A stretch of 64,000 nt of DNA from Metabacillus sp. KUDC1714 (GCF_014217835.1 NZ_CP055263.1:682001-746000); one strand, 5' to 3'. Shown: positions 43,551 through 53,676, numbered from the stretch's first letter. Numbers and translations are program-made. Notes: generated by a model from the sequence alone, not told the origin.

Positions 43551-45821
43551 TTAGACAGAGAATGACTCATCACGATGTAGATCCCGGTATTTTCCAGGAG
43601 TCGTACCTTCAATTTTACGGAAGTAGCGTATAAAGTTCTGTGAATTTTTATATTGTAGCTTTTCGGATATTTCTCTCACTGACATATTTGTTTCCTTTAG
43701 CCATATTTTTGCCATATCATAGCGATAAAGGGCGAGATATTCACTAAATGATTGTTTAAATTCCTTTTTAAAAATACTACTTAAATAATTTTTATTGTAA
43801 TGAAGGCGAGATGCAATGATTTCAAGAGATATTTCGGTATCATATTCATTTTGTATAATGTGTATGATTTTTTCAGATATTGATTTATTTTGTGAGTCTG
43901 TTCGTTCAGAAATGGCATCAATCATTGGATATACGATTTTGTTTTTTACAAACATCTCGATTTCTTCAGACGTCTTCATCTCCGAAATAGCATTGTACAA
44001 TGTTTTATGATCTTCGATAATTAATGTATCCATCCCCATTACCTGCATTAAACTAATTAAGTCATTTAAAAACCGCATAATATTAACTTCTAGCTCATGA
44101 GGATTTGTATTATTTTTAAACAAATCAGCAAGTAATTGATGCAATGACTCCTTAGCTTTCTTGCTTTCCCCCAACTTTATGGCATCAAACAATTGATTCT
44201 CCAATATTTTAGGAAAGTACGTTTTTATTTGATTATTATTAAAAATAGTTGAAACACTTTCATAAAAAATGATCGATTCTTTTCCGACCTTTAGACGGAA
44301 TTTTAACGATTCAATACCTTGTGCAAGAGCTTGTTTACTCTCAGTCAGTTTTTCAAAAGGGCTACTTACCCCAATGCTTATCGATAAATTAAAAATTTCC
44401 TTAACCGTCCTCTGAATTTTTTCTGCGTATTGATTTATGATTAAAACATGATGATCGCAATCTTTATTCTCGCATATAAAAATCGTTGCTTGCGTTTTTG
44501 AATCAATAACTGTTGGAGTAAGTTGCTCATCTTCACGAATAATTTCTGATACAATCTGGTTAATGGAAAACAAAAGCACATCCTTATCTTTCCTAGTGTA
44601 GTCACTATTTTCTAAACTATCGAATTGAATTGCTAATACATATAAGTAACTCCATTTATCAGGATAGTCAAAATCCCTTAATTCTTCTTGAATTTCTGTT
44701 TCGCTCATACGTCCGTGAAAAAGATTTAACATAAATAATGTCTTTAATTGTTCATGTTGATTTGTGACAACGTGTTCAAGTGATTGATTTTTATCGAGCA
44801 CTTCTCTAATTGACTTGCCAATTAATTCAAATTCATCCTTATAACCGTTCTTTTGGATTTTCGGAATAAATTTTTGTAGATCTCTAATTGGTTTAGAAAA
44901 ATATTCCGAACTTACATAGGCAATAATGACAGTTACCGTTAACATAAAGATACTCATTAAAATCGTACCAATTATAGTAGGCTTCATTGCCTGGGAAAAC
45001 TCTGAATCTTTTATTTTTGAGAGATAAATCCAGCCATTATATCCTGACTTTGAGTAAGCTACTTTATATTTATTTTCTCCGTTAGTATCTACATTCAGTA
45101 CACCTGTCTGGTTGTGATTACCGTTAATTAAGCTCGCTATTGTTTTTTCATTAATCGCCTTTACCTCACTCGAATTACTTTGATAAAGCAATGTTCCATC
45201 TTGACTATAAATAAAGATTGGACTTGATTCAGATTGTTTATAAATAAGATTTGTTAATGATTTCAGTGGAATGTTAATTATGAGAACACCATTTTTATTT
45301 GTTTGATAAAAAGGAGTTTGTTTAACTAGCTGAATCTCACTATTCGAATCATCCGCTTTTAACCATGTAGATGAATGTGGTAAGGACAAGTATTTAGAAG
45401 TGATTTGTTCTTTTTGTGTTTCAGTTAATTGTTGTAACCCATGTTTACTAATCTTCCAGTTTCCCTTTAAACTTACTAAATCAACTGTCGTTTGGCTCGG
45501 ACCAAAGGAAGAGATATAGTTTAATTGTTTATCAATTGTTTGGTATGTATCAAAATTCTTCGCTGTTAATGGCTGGCTAATATAGCTTTTAAAAGGAGTA
45601 TCATGAACATAGGAATTAAACGTATAATCTAACGCCTGTAATTTTTGTTCGAGTGTATTCATCGTTTGCACAACATTTTCTTGTTTTTCTAAAGTGATCT
45701 TCTCTTCAAATGACTCCTTTGTGAAGAAATAGGCAAAGCCATTAAATAGTATCATTACAAGGGTTCCTACTAAGACAAAAGGTAAAAAGATACGATAAAA
45801 ATATTTTGGCTTTTGTTTCAT
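43551..45821 (-). CDS. Membrane-bound AraC family regulator (YtdP-like)
   Basis: A 756-residue regulator. TM1 (about 12-32) and TM2 (about 285-310) flank an extracellular sensor domain of Cache type, followed by a HAMP-like linker (SKPIRDLQKFIPKIQ), a central cytoplasmic domain, and a C-terminal AraC double helix-turn-helix (about 650-750; LEIIASRLHYNKNYLSSIFK and MSVREISEKLQYKNSQNF). Such proteins sit next to Lpl/Ytc-type transporters and pectin genes and activate them when sugar or loaded binding protein is present; this is inferred here. A cre-like site lies about 30 bases upstream. Confidence 0.9.
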   Translation of the reverse strand: MKQKPKYFYRIFLPFVLVGTLVMILFNGFAYFFTKESFEEKITLEKQENVVQTMNTLEQKLQALDYTFNSYVHDTPFKSYISQPLTAKNFDTYQTIDKQLNYISSFGPSQTTVDLVSLKGNWKISKHGLQQLTETQKEQITSKYLSLPHSSTWLKADDSNSEIQLVKQTPFYQTNKNGVLIINIPLKSLTNLIYKQSESSPIFIYSQDGTLLYQSNSSEVKAINEKTIASLINGNHNQTGVLNVDTNGENKYKVAYSKSGYNGWIYLSKIKDSEFSQAMKPTIIGTILMSIFMLTVTVIIAYVSSEYFSKPIRDLQKFIPKIQKNGYKDEFELIGKSIREVLDKNQSLEHVVTNQHEQLKTLFMLNLFHGRMSETEIQEELRDFDYPDKWSYLYVLAIQFDSLENSDYTRKDKDVLLFSINQIVSEIIREDEQLTPTVIDSKTQATIFICENKDCDHHVLIINQYAEKIQRTVKEIFNLSISIGVSSPFEKLTESKQALAQGIESLKFRLKVGKESIIFYESVSTIFNNNQIKTYFPKILENQLFDAIKLGESKKAKESLHQLLADLFKNNTNPHELEVNIMRFLNDLISLMQVMGMDTLIIEDHKTLYNAISEMKTSEEIEMFVKNKIVYPMIDAISERTDSQNKSISEKIIHIIQNEYDTEISLEIIASRLHYNKNYLSSIFKKEFKQSFSEYLALYRYDMAKIWLKETNMSVREISEKLQYKNSQNFIRYFRKIEGTTPGKYRDLHRDESFSV

Positions 45822-45848
45822 TGATATACAACACCTCCCACCCGCTCG

Positions 45849-45863
45849 TAAAAGCGCTTACAT
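45849..45863 (-). promoter_or_regulatory. cre-like site upstream of the AraC regulator
   Basis: Read on the minus strand, ATGTAAGCGCTTTTA matches the cre pattern WTGNAANCGNWNNCW at all but one position and has a symmetrical AAGCGCTT core. It lies 28 bases before the regulator start codon, a position suited to CcpA repression. Confidence 0.6.
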
Positions 45864-46193
45864 ATTTTACTATTATAAGACTCTAGTAAATTTCATGTCA
45901 ACAAGTGCTTTTCTAAAACGTTAACAATTTACTCCCACGTTTCCTTTCCTTATTTTTTTCTCTTAGAATAAAATATCCACCGGATAGAAAAAATACCACT
46001 AATGTAATGAGTATCTTAATTGAATAACAACATAACTCCTACAATCCTTAGAATCTAAATAGCTGAAACTTACTCATTCCATTAAAAAACCGTAGAAATG
46101 AGTATAATGTTACGAAATGATTATTCTCTTTTTTCGATTGTGACAAGGTTGCTGTAATATTATTCTTAATAACGTGCAAGTTTAAGAAAAAGG
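45864..46193. other. AT-rich intergenic region without visible genes
   Basis: Between the AraC regulator and the trhO terminator. I see no open frame, repeat or structured element beyond the cre-like site at its left edge. Confidence 0.4.
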
Positions 46194-46217
46194 AAAAGAG
46201 CCCATAAGGACTCTTTT
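46194..46217 (-). terminator. Terminator of trhO
   Basis: AAAAGAG-CC and GG-CTCTTTT form a stem with a four-base loop; the minus-strand side continues CTCTTTTCCTTTTTC. Confidence 0.65.
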
Positions 46218-46284
46218 CAAGTAAAATACAATTATAAAAACAAGAGGTGTCTAATGATCGAAGTGGAGCAAAGTATCAATAATC

Positions 46285-47232
46285 TTATACCAAAACTTCA
46301 AGTCTTTCCTTTACTTGTTCTTCTGTCAAACCATGTTCTACAATATATCTGTTTCTTGGATGAACTCTACATTCATCACTACACGCACGTAAATATTTAT
46401 GTTCATTTTCTTCTGAACACAGAATTTGTTTATTGCATTCGGGATTAGCACAATTAACATAGCGTTCACAAGGTTCGTTTGTGAAATGATCTTTCCCTAC
46501 AACTACAGGTGCTACTCGATTAACCGGGACCTTGATTCTTTCGTCAAACACATAGCATTGACCATCCCAAAGCTCACCTTGAACCTCTGGATCTTTCCCG
46601 TAAGTTACAATGCCACCATGTAATTGTGCTACATCTTCAAATCCTTCCTTACGTAACCACCCGGAGAATTTTTCACAGCGAACTCCACCAGTACAATAAG
46701 TAAGAATTTTTTTACCTTCTAATTGTTCACGATTCTCACGTATCCAATCAGGTAGTTCTTTAAATGTATTAATATCAGGCATAATCGCATTGCGGAAATG
46801 TCCTAACTCATATTCATAATCATTTCTTGCATCAATGACAACAGTGTCTTCCTGCTGCATCGCTTCATAGAATTCTTTTGGACTATAATATTTACCAGTT
46901 AACTCTAGGGGATTTACATCATCCTCTAATCGTAACGTAACGAGTTCTGGTCTATGACGTACATGCATTTTTTTGAATGCATGATCATCCTCTTCATCTA
47001 TTTTATATACCATATCTTTAAAGCGCGGATCCTCTTTCATATGGGCCATATATTGATCTGTTTGCTCAACTGTTCCAGATACAGTACCATTAATTCCTTC
47101 ATGTGCAATTAAAACTCTACCTTTTAATCCAATGCTTTTACAAAATTCTAAATGTTGTGCAGTGTATTCTTCAGGGTTATCAATTGTTACATAATGGTAA
47201 TACAGTAAAACTCGATATTGTTTCGTTTCCAT
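46285..47232 (-). CDS. trhO: tRNA uridine(34) hydroxylase TrhO, rhodanese family
   Basis: A 315-residue protein of the former UPF0176 family. TrhO hydroxylates U34 of certain tRNAs, the first step towards 5-methoxyuridine, with oxygen as the hydroxyl source. The N-terminal acylphosphatase-like part ([17 protein letters not shown]) is followed by a rhodanese domain (about 115-220) with the active-site loop [17 protein letters not shown], and a Cys-rich tail ([21 protein letters not shown]) that probably binds metal. It stands alone with its own terminator. Confidence 0.93.
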   Translation of the reverse strand: METKQYRVLLYYHYVTIDNPEEYTAQHLEFCKSIGLKGRVLIAHEGINGTVSGTVEQTDQYMAHMKEDPRFKDMVYKIDEEDDHAFKKMHVRHRPELVTLRLEDDVNPLELTGKYYSPKEFYEAMQQEDTVVIDARNDYEYELGHFRNAIMPDINTFKELPDWIRENREQLEGKKILTYCTGGVRCEKFSGWLRKEGFEDVAQLHGGIVTYGKDPEVQGELWDGQCYVFDERIKVPVNRVAPVVVGKDHFTNEPCERYVNCANPECNKQILCSEENEHKYLRACSDECRVHPRNRYIVEHGLTEEQVKERLEVLV

Positions 47233-47471
47233 TTATCATTCACCTACTATATTTATATTTGCAAGATATAAACGTATTGAGATGTTTACTTGCTTTATAT
47301 TATCTTTTCATACAAAAGTATAAAAAGGAACAATTAATTAAAACAAACTTTGAATAGAATTGCAACTTTTTTACACTGGTTTTTTCATCCAACATATAGA
47401 AAACTGTGTTGCAATACAGGTTACATTTCATATTAAATCCTATTTCACGGAATTAATCTATTAAAAAAAGA
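47233..47471. other. AT-rich intergenic region without visible genes
   Basis: Between trhO and the terminator of the convergent-side nitroreductase gene. Nothing beyond possible trhO promoter sequence is seen. Confidence 0.4.
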
Positions 47472-47506
47472 AAAAAACACGGTGAAATAAACCTCTCACC
47501 GTGTTT
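47472..47506 (-). terminator. Terminator of the nitroreductase gene
   Basis: AAAACACGGTG and CACCGTGTTTT form an 11-bp stem; on the minus strand it is followed by TTTCTTTTTTT. Confidence 0.85.
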
Positions 47507-47536
47507 TAGGTTATATAGAATATAGTATAAATTGAA

Positions 47537-48124
47537 TTACGAAAAACCTTCATCACGGTCAAACCACGTAGTTACCTCGGAAAAGTGCTTCCTTTTACCC
47601 TGGATTTCCTTCATATTTGGATAGCCAATATAAATGAAACCTACCATCTCTGATTCAGTAGAAAGTCCGAATAACTGTTTTATTTCATTTGAATAACAGA
47701 CATTTCCAGTACGCCAGATCGCTCCTAAACCAAGAGCATGTGTGGCAAGTAGCATATTTTGAATGGCGGCATTCACAGCAGCATATTCTTCTTTAACTAA
47801 TACTTTTTTATTAATTGTTGGTTCAACAGCTACTGCAATGATTACAGGGGCTCTAAGCGGCTTTTGTTCCTCTCGTTCTAATCTTTTTCTACTCTCTTCG
47901 CTTTTTGGATCTTCCAATGTTTTTTTAGCAATTGACGAAAGAGTTTTTCCTAGTCTATTCCTTGCATCACCTGTTAAAACAAAATATCTCCACGGCTCTG
48001 TACGATAATGAGCAGGCGCCCATGTACCAGCATCAAGTATTTTATTGATAAGTTCGGTTGGAACAGGATCAGGTTTCACAACACCTATACTTCTTCTAGA
48101 TTTTATCGCTGTAAGTACATCCAT
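47537..48124 (-). CDS. Nitroreductase family flavoprotein
   Basis: A 195-residue FMN-dependent NAD(P)H oxidoreductase. The FMN phosphate site is IKSRRSIGVVKPDPVP at the N-terminus, followed by GTWAPAHYRTEPWRYFVL, and LGLGAIWRTGNV near the C-terminal third. Members reduce nitro compounds, quinones or unsaturated carbonyls; the physiological substrate is unknown. The ATG at 48124 has AGGAGTG eight bases upstream, better than the in-frame GTG three codons earlier. Confidence 0.88.
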   Translation of the reverse strand: MDVLTAIKSRRSIGVVKPDPVPTELINKILDAGTWAPAHYRTEPWRYFVLTGDARNRLGKTLSSIAKKTLEDPKSEESRKRLEREEQKPLRAPVIIAVAVEPTINKKVLVKEEYAAVNAAIQNMLLATHALGLGAIWRTGNVCYSNEIKQLFGLSTESEMVGFIYIGYPNMKEIQGKRKHFSEVTTWFDRDEGFS

Positions 48125-48200
48125 GCTTATCACACTCCTAATTTACTTACTCAAGTTAATCATATGATTCAACCTCCATGGTATTCTATAAGACAGCAAA

Positions 48201-48241
48201 AGGATAGGAAAGCGATAAATCGCCCCTATCCTCTCTTTTTT
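48201..48241. terminator. Hairpin terminator, T-rich on both sides
   Basis: AGGATAGG, GCGAT, ATCGC and CCTATCCT form an extended stem followed on the plus strand by CTCTTTTTT and on the minus strand by TTTTGC. It most likely ends the leftward subtilisin gene. Confidence 0.65.
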
Positions 48242-48346
48242 ATAAATGTAGTTAAACTAGTTATAAATGTTCTATTTAGTGCCTTCCGTGTAGGGAAAGT
48301 GTGATTAATCCTTAGGGTGATGAGGATCGTTCCACTTTACTTAAAG

Positions 48347-49315
48347 TTATTTTGTGGATGTCAAAGGATGATTCTCAGATGGGGTGACTGAACCCGATGC
48401 TAAATTTAGTATTCCATTTCCTTGAAAGCGTCTACTATATTCCAGGGAATCGGTTTTTTTAATAAGCTGGGCATAAATCTCAGCCTCTGTTAGTGGACGC
48501 TCAAATTCTTTTTCAGCTTGTTCAATAATGAGAACTGCTGCTGCAGAAACATGTGGTGTTGCCATCGATGTTCCTGATAATACAGCAAATTCGTTGTTTA
48601 AATAGGTTGAAAGGATTTCTTCTCCTGGGGCAACGAGATCGATTACTTTATTTGTATTACTAAACTCTGATATTTCCTTCTGTAGATTGACTGATCCAAC
48701 TTGTACAACTTCTGGATATGCACCAGGATATGCAAATTCATCTGTCTCGTTTTTCCCATCGCCTTCATTACCTGCAGCACAAACGACAAGAATATTTTCA
48801 TCGATCGCTTCTTGAATTGCCTTATGAAGCTCAGAGCTATCTTCACTACCTCCTAATGACATAGAGATAACTCGTACTCGTTCACCATCTGGTCCAATCC
48901 ACTTTGTTGCATAGCGGACACCTTCTGTGACCCATTTTGTCTCTCCATATCCTTGACCTGCTAACACTTTCAAGACGAGAACCTTTGCTTTTGGTGCAAC
49001 GCCGATTACACCTTCTTCATTCTCTTCTGCACAAATTGTTCCACATACATGTGTGCCATGACCGTTATAATCCTCAAAATTCTTAGGATCTCCGTTATCA
49101 TCTGTTGTAAAATTGTAACCATCAATAATTTGATTTCTAAGTTCAGAATGGGTGGAATCACAGCCTGTATCAAGTACAGCAATGACCATTCCTTCACCAG
49201 AATACCCTTGCTTCCAAGCGGAAGGTGCATTAATGAGTTCAACACCTGGTGGAATAACCTTTGTGTCTTTTAATACTGTTTGAATGGTATAAGGGATCAG
49301 ACCTACTTTACTCAT
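48347..49315 (-). CDS. ispA: Intracellular subtilisin-like serine protease (ISP)
   Basis: A 322-residue S8 protease. The triad is Asp in AVLDTGCDSTHSEL, His in NGHGTHVCGTI and Ser in SGTSMATPHVS, with the oxyanion Asn in CAAGNEG. It lacks a signal peptide and the long I9 propeptide; instead the N-terminus contains LIPYT and a short extension before INAPSAW, the inhibitory prosequence typical of Bacillus intracellular subtilisins, removed on activation. It should degrade cytoplasmic proteins in stationary phase. GGAGGAGG lies seven bases before the ATG at 49315; the 32 codons upstream in frame are leader. Confidence 0.9.
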   Translation of the reverse strand: MSKVGLIPYTIQTVLKDTKVIPPGVELINAPSAWKQGYSGEGMVIAVLDTGCDSTHSELRNQIIDGYNFTTDDNGDPKNFEDYNGHGTHVCGTICAEENEEGVIGVAPKAKVLVLKVLAGQGYGETKWVTEGVRYATKWIGPDGERVRVISMSLGGSEDSSELHKAIQEAIDENILVVCAAGNEGDGKNETDEFAYPGAYPEVVQVGSVNLQKEISEFSNTNKVIDLVAPGEEILSTYLNNEFAVLSGTSMATPHVSAAAVLIIEQAEKEFERPLTEAEIYAQLIKKTDSLEYSRRFQGNGILNLASGSVTPSENHPLTSTK

Positions 49316-49458
49316 TGTGATTCCTCCTCCAAAAAAGTATAAGGCGACATAATTCCACTTATCCCTTAGTACCAATAATAAAATTTTGCATTTTTTTAAT
49401 TTTTTACTCATTTTTTGTTAAGTTTTGTATTATAATTTATTCGTAAGCACTTTGTATT

Positions 49459-49494
49459 GACGTTTCCTCTATGGGAAGCGTCTTTTCTTTTTTG
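49459..49494 (+). terminator. Plus-strand terminator overlapping the small membrane peptide gene
   Basis: GACGTTTCC and GGGAAGCGTC form a stem (one G-U, five-base loop) followed by TTTTCTTTTTT. No rightward gene precedes it; a TATAAT at 49431-49436 lies just upstream, so a very short antisense transcript is possible. It overlaps the last codons of the leftward ORF at 49469. Confidence 0.6.
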
Positions 49495-49600
49495 TTTTTC
49501 TTTTTAAGTCATCGATATTTTTTAACCCAAGTGTGATGGAAGAGAAAAGCGTGGCAGCAGCAACTAACAATTTGATGAGAAGCTCTAACCACTCCAACAC
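49469..49600 (-). CDS. Small membrane peptide (43 aa), possible type I toxin-like
   Basis: GTG start at 49600 with AGGAGG eight bases upstream. The product starts MLEWLELLIKLLVAAATLFS, is hydrophobic for its first 25 residues and ends in a strongly basic tail (DLKRKTKKKRRFP). This build (one membrane helix plus charged tail) is shared by holin-like type I toxins and by other small membrane proteins. A hairpin with five T lies between the gene and its upstream sequence on the same strand (49621-49661), and a plus-strand terminator overlaps its 3' end. I do not recognise a specific family, and the toxin idea is an inference from architecture. Confidence 0.55.
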   Translation of the reverse strand: MLEWLELLIKLLVAAATLFSSITLGLKNIDDLKRKTKKKRRFP

Positions 49601-49620
49601 AATTACCACCTCCTTTTTAC

Positions 49621-49661
49621 AAAAATAGCCCTACACAGTAATCAGATGACTGGTAAGGCTA
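49621..49661 (-). terminator. Attenuator-like hairpin before the small membrane peptide gene
   Basis: On the minus strand, TAGCC-TTAC-CAGT pairs with ACTG-TGTA-GGGCTA around a short loop, followed by TTTTT, then the ribosome binding site of the peptide gene. It would stop transcription before the gene unless prevented. Confidence 0.55.
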
Positions 49662-49963
49662 GTTTAATTTATGAAGCACAAAAATCCTTTGGGTACTATA
49701 AGGATAATTATGGAATATATGTCATTACCATTGTAACATGTCCTATTCACTCCAGCATTAATATTATGAATTTTCCTACAATACTACTGTAAAATATGTT
49801 CTCATTGATTCGTGAAGCCATACTTAATCCCTAGGCAAGCTTTCCTTAGTCGGTAAATGGGGGGAGAAATGTAATAGGTATTGAATAATCTGAAGAAAAC
49901 GCGAACAGTATTTAGTCTCGTAAAAAACTGTTTTAATTTTGGAAATTATGATCCTATATTGAG
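49662..49963. other. Intergenic region without a recognised gene
   Basis: About 300 bases. A GGGGGGAG at 49859 is followed by ATG TAA, which is not a gene. Nothing else is visible apart from possible promoter sequence for the small peptide gene. Confidence 0.4.
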
Positions 49964-50761
<798 letters not shown>

Positions 50762-50882
50762 CTATTGTTTTGAACTAAATTAGCCATCGTGAATAATCCT
50801 TTTCTTATAAAAAATTTGTGGAGAGATTACTCCGTCCCACCTCTAATTGAATATCTACTTCTCATTTTAAGTAGAGATAAAA

Positions 50883-51740
50883 TCATATGCTTTTTGTATA
50901 ACCTAAAATAACTCCACCTGCGATAATCAGAACACAGCCTATAACAACAAAAATGATTTGCTTTTTAGTTTTCTTTTCCCCTAACAGAAAAATTCCACCT
51001 AAAGTAGAGATGATGATCCCTGTTTGGGAGAGTGAAAAACTTGTGGCTACACCAACTCTAGGAATGGATAATAATAATCCTAGATTTCCAGCTGCCCACA
51101 AACACCCTGTCACAATGTTTTTCAGTGCATATTTATTAAAAGGCTTATGTCTTGTGGTTAATACAGACGCACCAATCACCATCCCTAGCGCTTGAGGTAA
51201 AATTGCTGACCATCCGTCAATTTCAAAATAACGAATAATAATGACGTATCCTATATAACCTAGTGATGAAATAAATAAGATAAACAATCCTTTTTTTAAG
51301 CTTTTTCCCGCATTCTTATCCTCTTTTTGTCCAGTTGATGTAAAAACAACACCTATTATTATCAGGATAATTGAAATAGAACCAAGAATAACGGTCAGTT
51401 TCGTTTCCCATTCCCGAAACAGGAGAACTCCAAAAAGCGTAGTGCCCACTAATTGCATACCTGTTGAAATCGGCACCGTCTTTGAAACTCCAATAAATTT
51501 AACACTTGCCAATTGATTTAATTGTCCAATTGTCCAGAATATACCTGAAACAAGTCCAATCGACCAAACAATCGGTGATAATTCTGGGTCCGCATAGAAA
51601 AACATAGCGATTGCAAATAACAAAGAACCAATTGTAATTCCTAATGTCTGACTATATGCATTTCCCCCTAATTTCACACTAACAAGGACTAAACTTCCCC
51701 ATGTTAAAGCTGGTATTAAAGCCAGTAGTATACCAATCAT
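50883..51740 (-). CDS. glcU: Glucose uptake protein GlcU
   Basis: A 285-residue transporter of the glucose/ribose uptake (GRP) family with ten hydrophobic segments in two repeats; it takes up unphosphorylated glucose by proton symport. N-terminal GILLALIPALTWGSLVLVSV and the block VSKTVPISTGMQLVGTTLFG are diagnostic. The ATG at 51740 has AAAGGA upstream; twelve in-frame codons before it are leader. In the upstream sequence, AGTATAA and CATATAG with 17-base spacing resemble a sigma-G promoter, but it would leave a very short leader, so I give this little weight. Confidence 0.92.
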   Translation of the reverse strand: MIGILLALIPALTWGSLVLVSVKLGGNAYSQTLGITIGSLLFAIAMFFYADPELSPIVWSIGLVSGIFWTIGQLNQLASVKFIGVSKTVPISTGMQLVGTTLFGVLLFREWETKLTVILGSISIILIIIGVVFTSTGQKEDKNAGKSLKKGLFILFISSLGYIGYVIIIRYFEIDGWSAILPQALGMVIGASVLTTRHKPFNKYALKNIVTGCLWAAGNLGLLLSIPRVGVATSFSLSQTGIIISTLGGIFLLGEKKTKKQIIFVVIGCVLIIAGGVILGYTKSI

Positions 51741-52044
51741 GATGAATTCCTTTCTATATGCAATGGTTGTTTTCAATTTATACTTTTAATGTGTACAGAA
51801 TGATGCCAAATAACACAATTTATCAATTATTTTACTAACATTGCCCTATATTAAATAAAGTTAAACTTTTCAACTAATAAAATTAACCATTGATAAATAA
51901 GCTTTTTCTGAAATACAAAGTGTTTTCTAAAGGGGAGTTACCCCCATAAAAAAGAAGACTTTTATCAATAGTTTATTAGATACATAAAACGAATCTCTAT
52001 ACATAAGAATTATTTAATTTAATCGCTACTTAGGAGGGGTAAAG
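51741..52044. other. Divergent intergenic region
   Basis: Separates glcU (leftward) from a small coiled-coil gene (rightward). AT-rich, no open frame or clear repeat. A sigma-G-like pair close to glcU is possible but weak. Confidence 0.35.
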
Positions 52045-52368
52045 TTGGAGTCTGTAGTTAAGGATGCTTTACTGGAATGGAAAGAAGAGATGCTAGCACA
52101 AAAAATAGAAATCGATGAAGAATACGAAAGGATCAAATGTGATCTTCAACTTTATTCATATAAATCTGGCATAACCAAGCAAGTCATTCAATCTACAATC
52201 AATGACGAAATAATTAATAGTATTAAAACAACTTATCAAATTCCTTTTGTAGAAAAATATGAAGAGCTTAAACAGTACATAAAGGAATTAGATGAAAAAA
52301 GAAAAGTATATCAAATGTTTGTTGATAAAATCGAGAAAGTTAGTGAGACTGGCGAAAATGATTCTTAA
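52045..52368 (+). CDS. Hypothetical coiled-coil protein (107 aa)
   Basis: TTG start with AGGAGGGG five bases upstream. The product is rich in Glu and Lys with heptad-like stretches (LLEWKEEMLAQKIEIDEEYE at the N-terminus and EKYEELKQYIKELDEKRKVY near the C-terminus), so a helical coiled coil is likely. No signal peptide or membrane segment. No family is recognised. A strong terminator follows directly, so it is monocistronic. Confidence 0.7.
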   Translation: MESVVKDALLEWKEEMLAQKIEIDEEYERIKCDLQLYSYKSGITKQVIQSTINDEIINSIKTTYQIPFVEKYEELKQYIKELDEKRKVYQMFVDKIEKVSETGENDS

Positions 52369-52370
52369 GT

Positions 52371-52419
52371 ATGAGATAGTCGGTGTACGTATTCGTGCAC
52401 TCGGCTATCTCATTTTTTG
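52371..52419 (+). terminator. Terminator after the coiled-coil gene
   Basis: ATGAGATAG and CTATCTCAT plus inner CG, TG and ACG pairs form a long stem, followed by TTTTTT. Confidence 0.9.
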
Positions 52420-52483
52420 ATTCTTCTCGGAAAAATTGTTACTATTATTACAAATAATTTCCAAAGATTGGAGGCGACATACT

Positions 52484-53566
52484 ATGTATAAAGGAATAAA
52501 AACGCTTATGCTTTTGTTGTTCGTTACAGGATGTTCTTTTGGGGATAAAACACAAAATAGGAATGACTCTGAAAAACAAGTGAAACTAGAGGCTGAAGAA
52601 ACCATTGCTTCTTCAGTAGAAGTTTTAGCAACCAACTTACACATACCTTGGACAATTACAAAAAAAGATGGAACATTTTTCATAAGTCAGCGCGAGGGGA
52701 AAATAATTGAAACTAACCTTGAAACAGGACTAATAAAAAAGGAAGAATTATCGGTTACAAAAGATATTCTCCATGAGGGTGAAGGAGGCTTGCTTGGTTT
52801 AGTGCTTGCTCCTGATTTTGAATCCTCTGGACAGGCCTTTGCCTATTATACATATAAAGAGGATCTGGTAACTAAAAATCGAGTGATTGCTCTTCAACAA
52901 GATGGAGAAAAGTGGACGGAAACAAAGGTCTTATTAGAAGGGATTCCGGGTGGTAGAATTCATAATGGGGGCAGAATGAGAATTGGACCAGATGGAATGC
53001 TTTATGTTACAACTGGAGATTCTGGGAATCCAGATTTGTCACAAGACAAAAAAAGTCTAGCAGGAAAAATCCTACGTATGAATCTAGATGGGACCATACC
53101 TAATGACAACCCTTTTGAAAATTCCTATGTTTATTCATACGGTCACCGAAATCCCCAAGGGTTAGCATGGGATGATGAAGGAATTCTATATAGTACTGAG
53201 CATGGACAGAGCGCACATGATGAAATCAATCTTATAAAGCCAGGACAAAACTATGGCTGGCCTGTTATACAAGGAGACGAAGAAGAACCTGGTATGGAAA
53301 AACCTATTTATCACACTGGCGAAAACACGTGGGCACCTTCAGGAATTGGCTATCATAATGGGAAGCTCTACATTGCTACACTGCGGGATTCAAAAATTCG
53401 AAGCTTTGATATATTAACAAAATCTGTGAATATCTTGCATGAAAATAGTGGTCGAATGCGTGATGTTTATATTGAACAATCACAATTATATACGATAACA
53501 AATAATCGAGATGGAAGAGGTACTCCGAAGAAAGATGATGATAAATTATTAAAGATCGGTCTTTAA
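52484..53566 (+). CDS. PQQ-type sugar dehydrogenase lipoprotein (YliI/Asd-like)
   Basis: A 360-residue exported six-bladed propeller of the soluble glucose/sorbosone dehydrogenase family. The lipobox is LLFVTGC with Cys17. Family blocks are GEGGLLGLVLAPDF, GRIHNGGRMRIGPDGMLYVTTGD (catalytic His), YGHRNPQGLAWDDEG and GQNYGWPVIQGDE. Homologues oxidise aldose sugars with PQQ, though Bacillus often lacks PQQ synthesis genes and none are in this window. The ATG at 52484 has GGAGG nine bases upstream. It lies close to glcU and gdh but is transcribed in the opposite direction. Confidence 0.9.
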   Translation: MYKGIKTLMLLLFVTGCSFGDKTQNRNDSEKQVKLEAEETIASSVEVLATNLHIPWTITKKDGTFFISQREGKIIETNLETGLIKKEELSVTKDILHEGEGGLLGLVLAPDFESSGQAFAYYTYKEDLVTKNRVIALQQDGEKWTETKVLLEGIPGGRIHNGGRMRIGPDGMLYVTTGDSGNPDLSQDKKSLAGKILRMNLDGTIPNDNPFENSYVYSYGHRNPQGLAWDDEGILYSTEHGQSAHDEINLIKPGQNYGWPVIQGDEEEPGMEKPIYHTGENTWAPSGIGYHNGKLYIATLRDSKIRSFDILTKSVNILHENSGRMRDVYIEQSQLYTITNNRDGRGTPKKDDDKLLKIGL

Positions 53567-53641
53567 TAGTAAGTAACTGTTCTAATTTTGATTACTTTCT
53601 TGAAAGGTAAATCTTCTTATCTTATCTCATACAAGCGATAT

Positions 53642-53676
53642 AAAAGGATGAACTGTAATTTTAGTTCATCCTTTTA
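53642..53676. terminator. Bidirectional terminator
   Basis: AAAAGGATGAACT and AGTTCATCCTTTT form a perfect stem between two convergent genes. Confidence 0.88.

Noticed and set aside
46254..46448. Plus-strand 64-codon frame with AGAGGTG before its ATG
   Set aside because: It runs antisense to the well-supported trhO C-terminus, has no recognisable domain and no terminator of its own.
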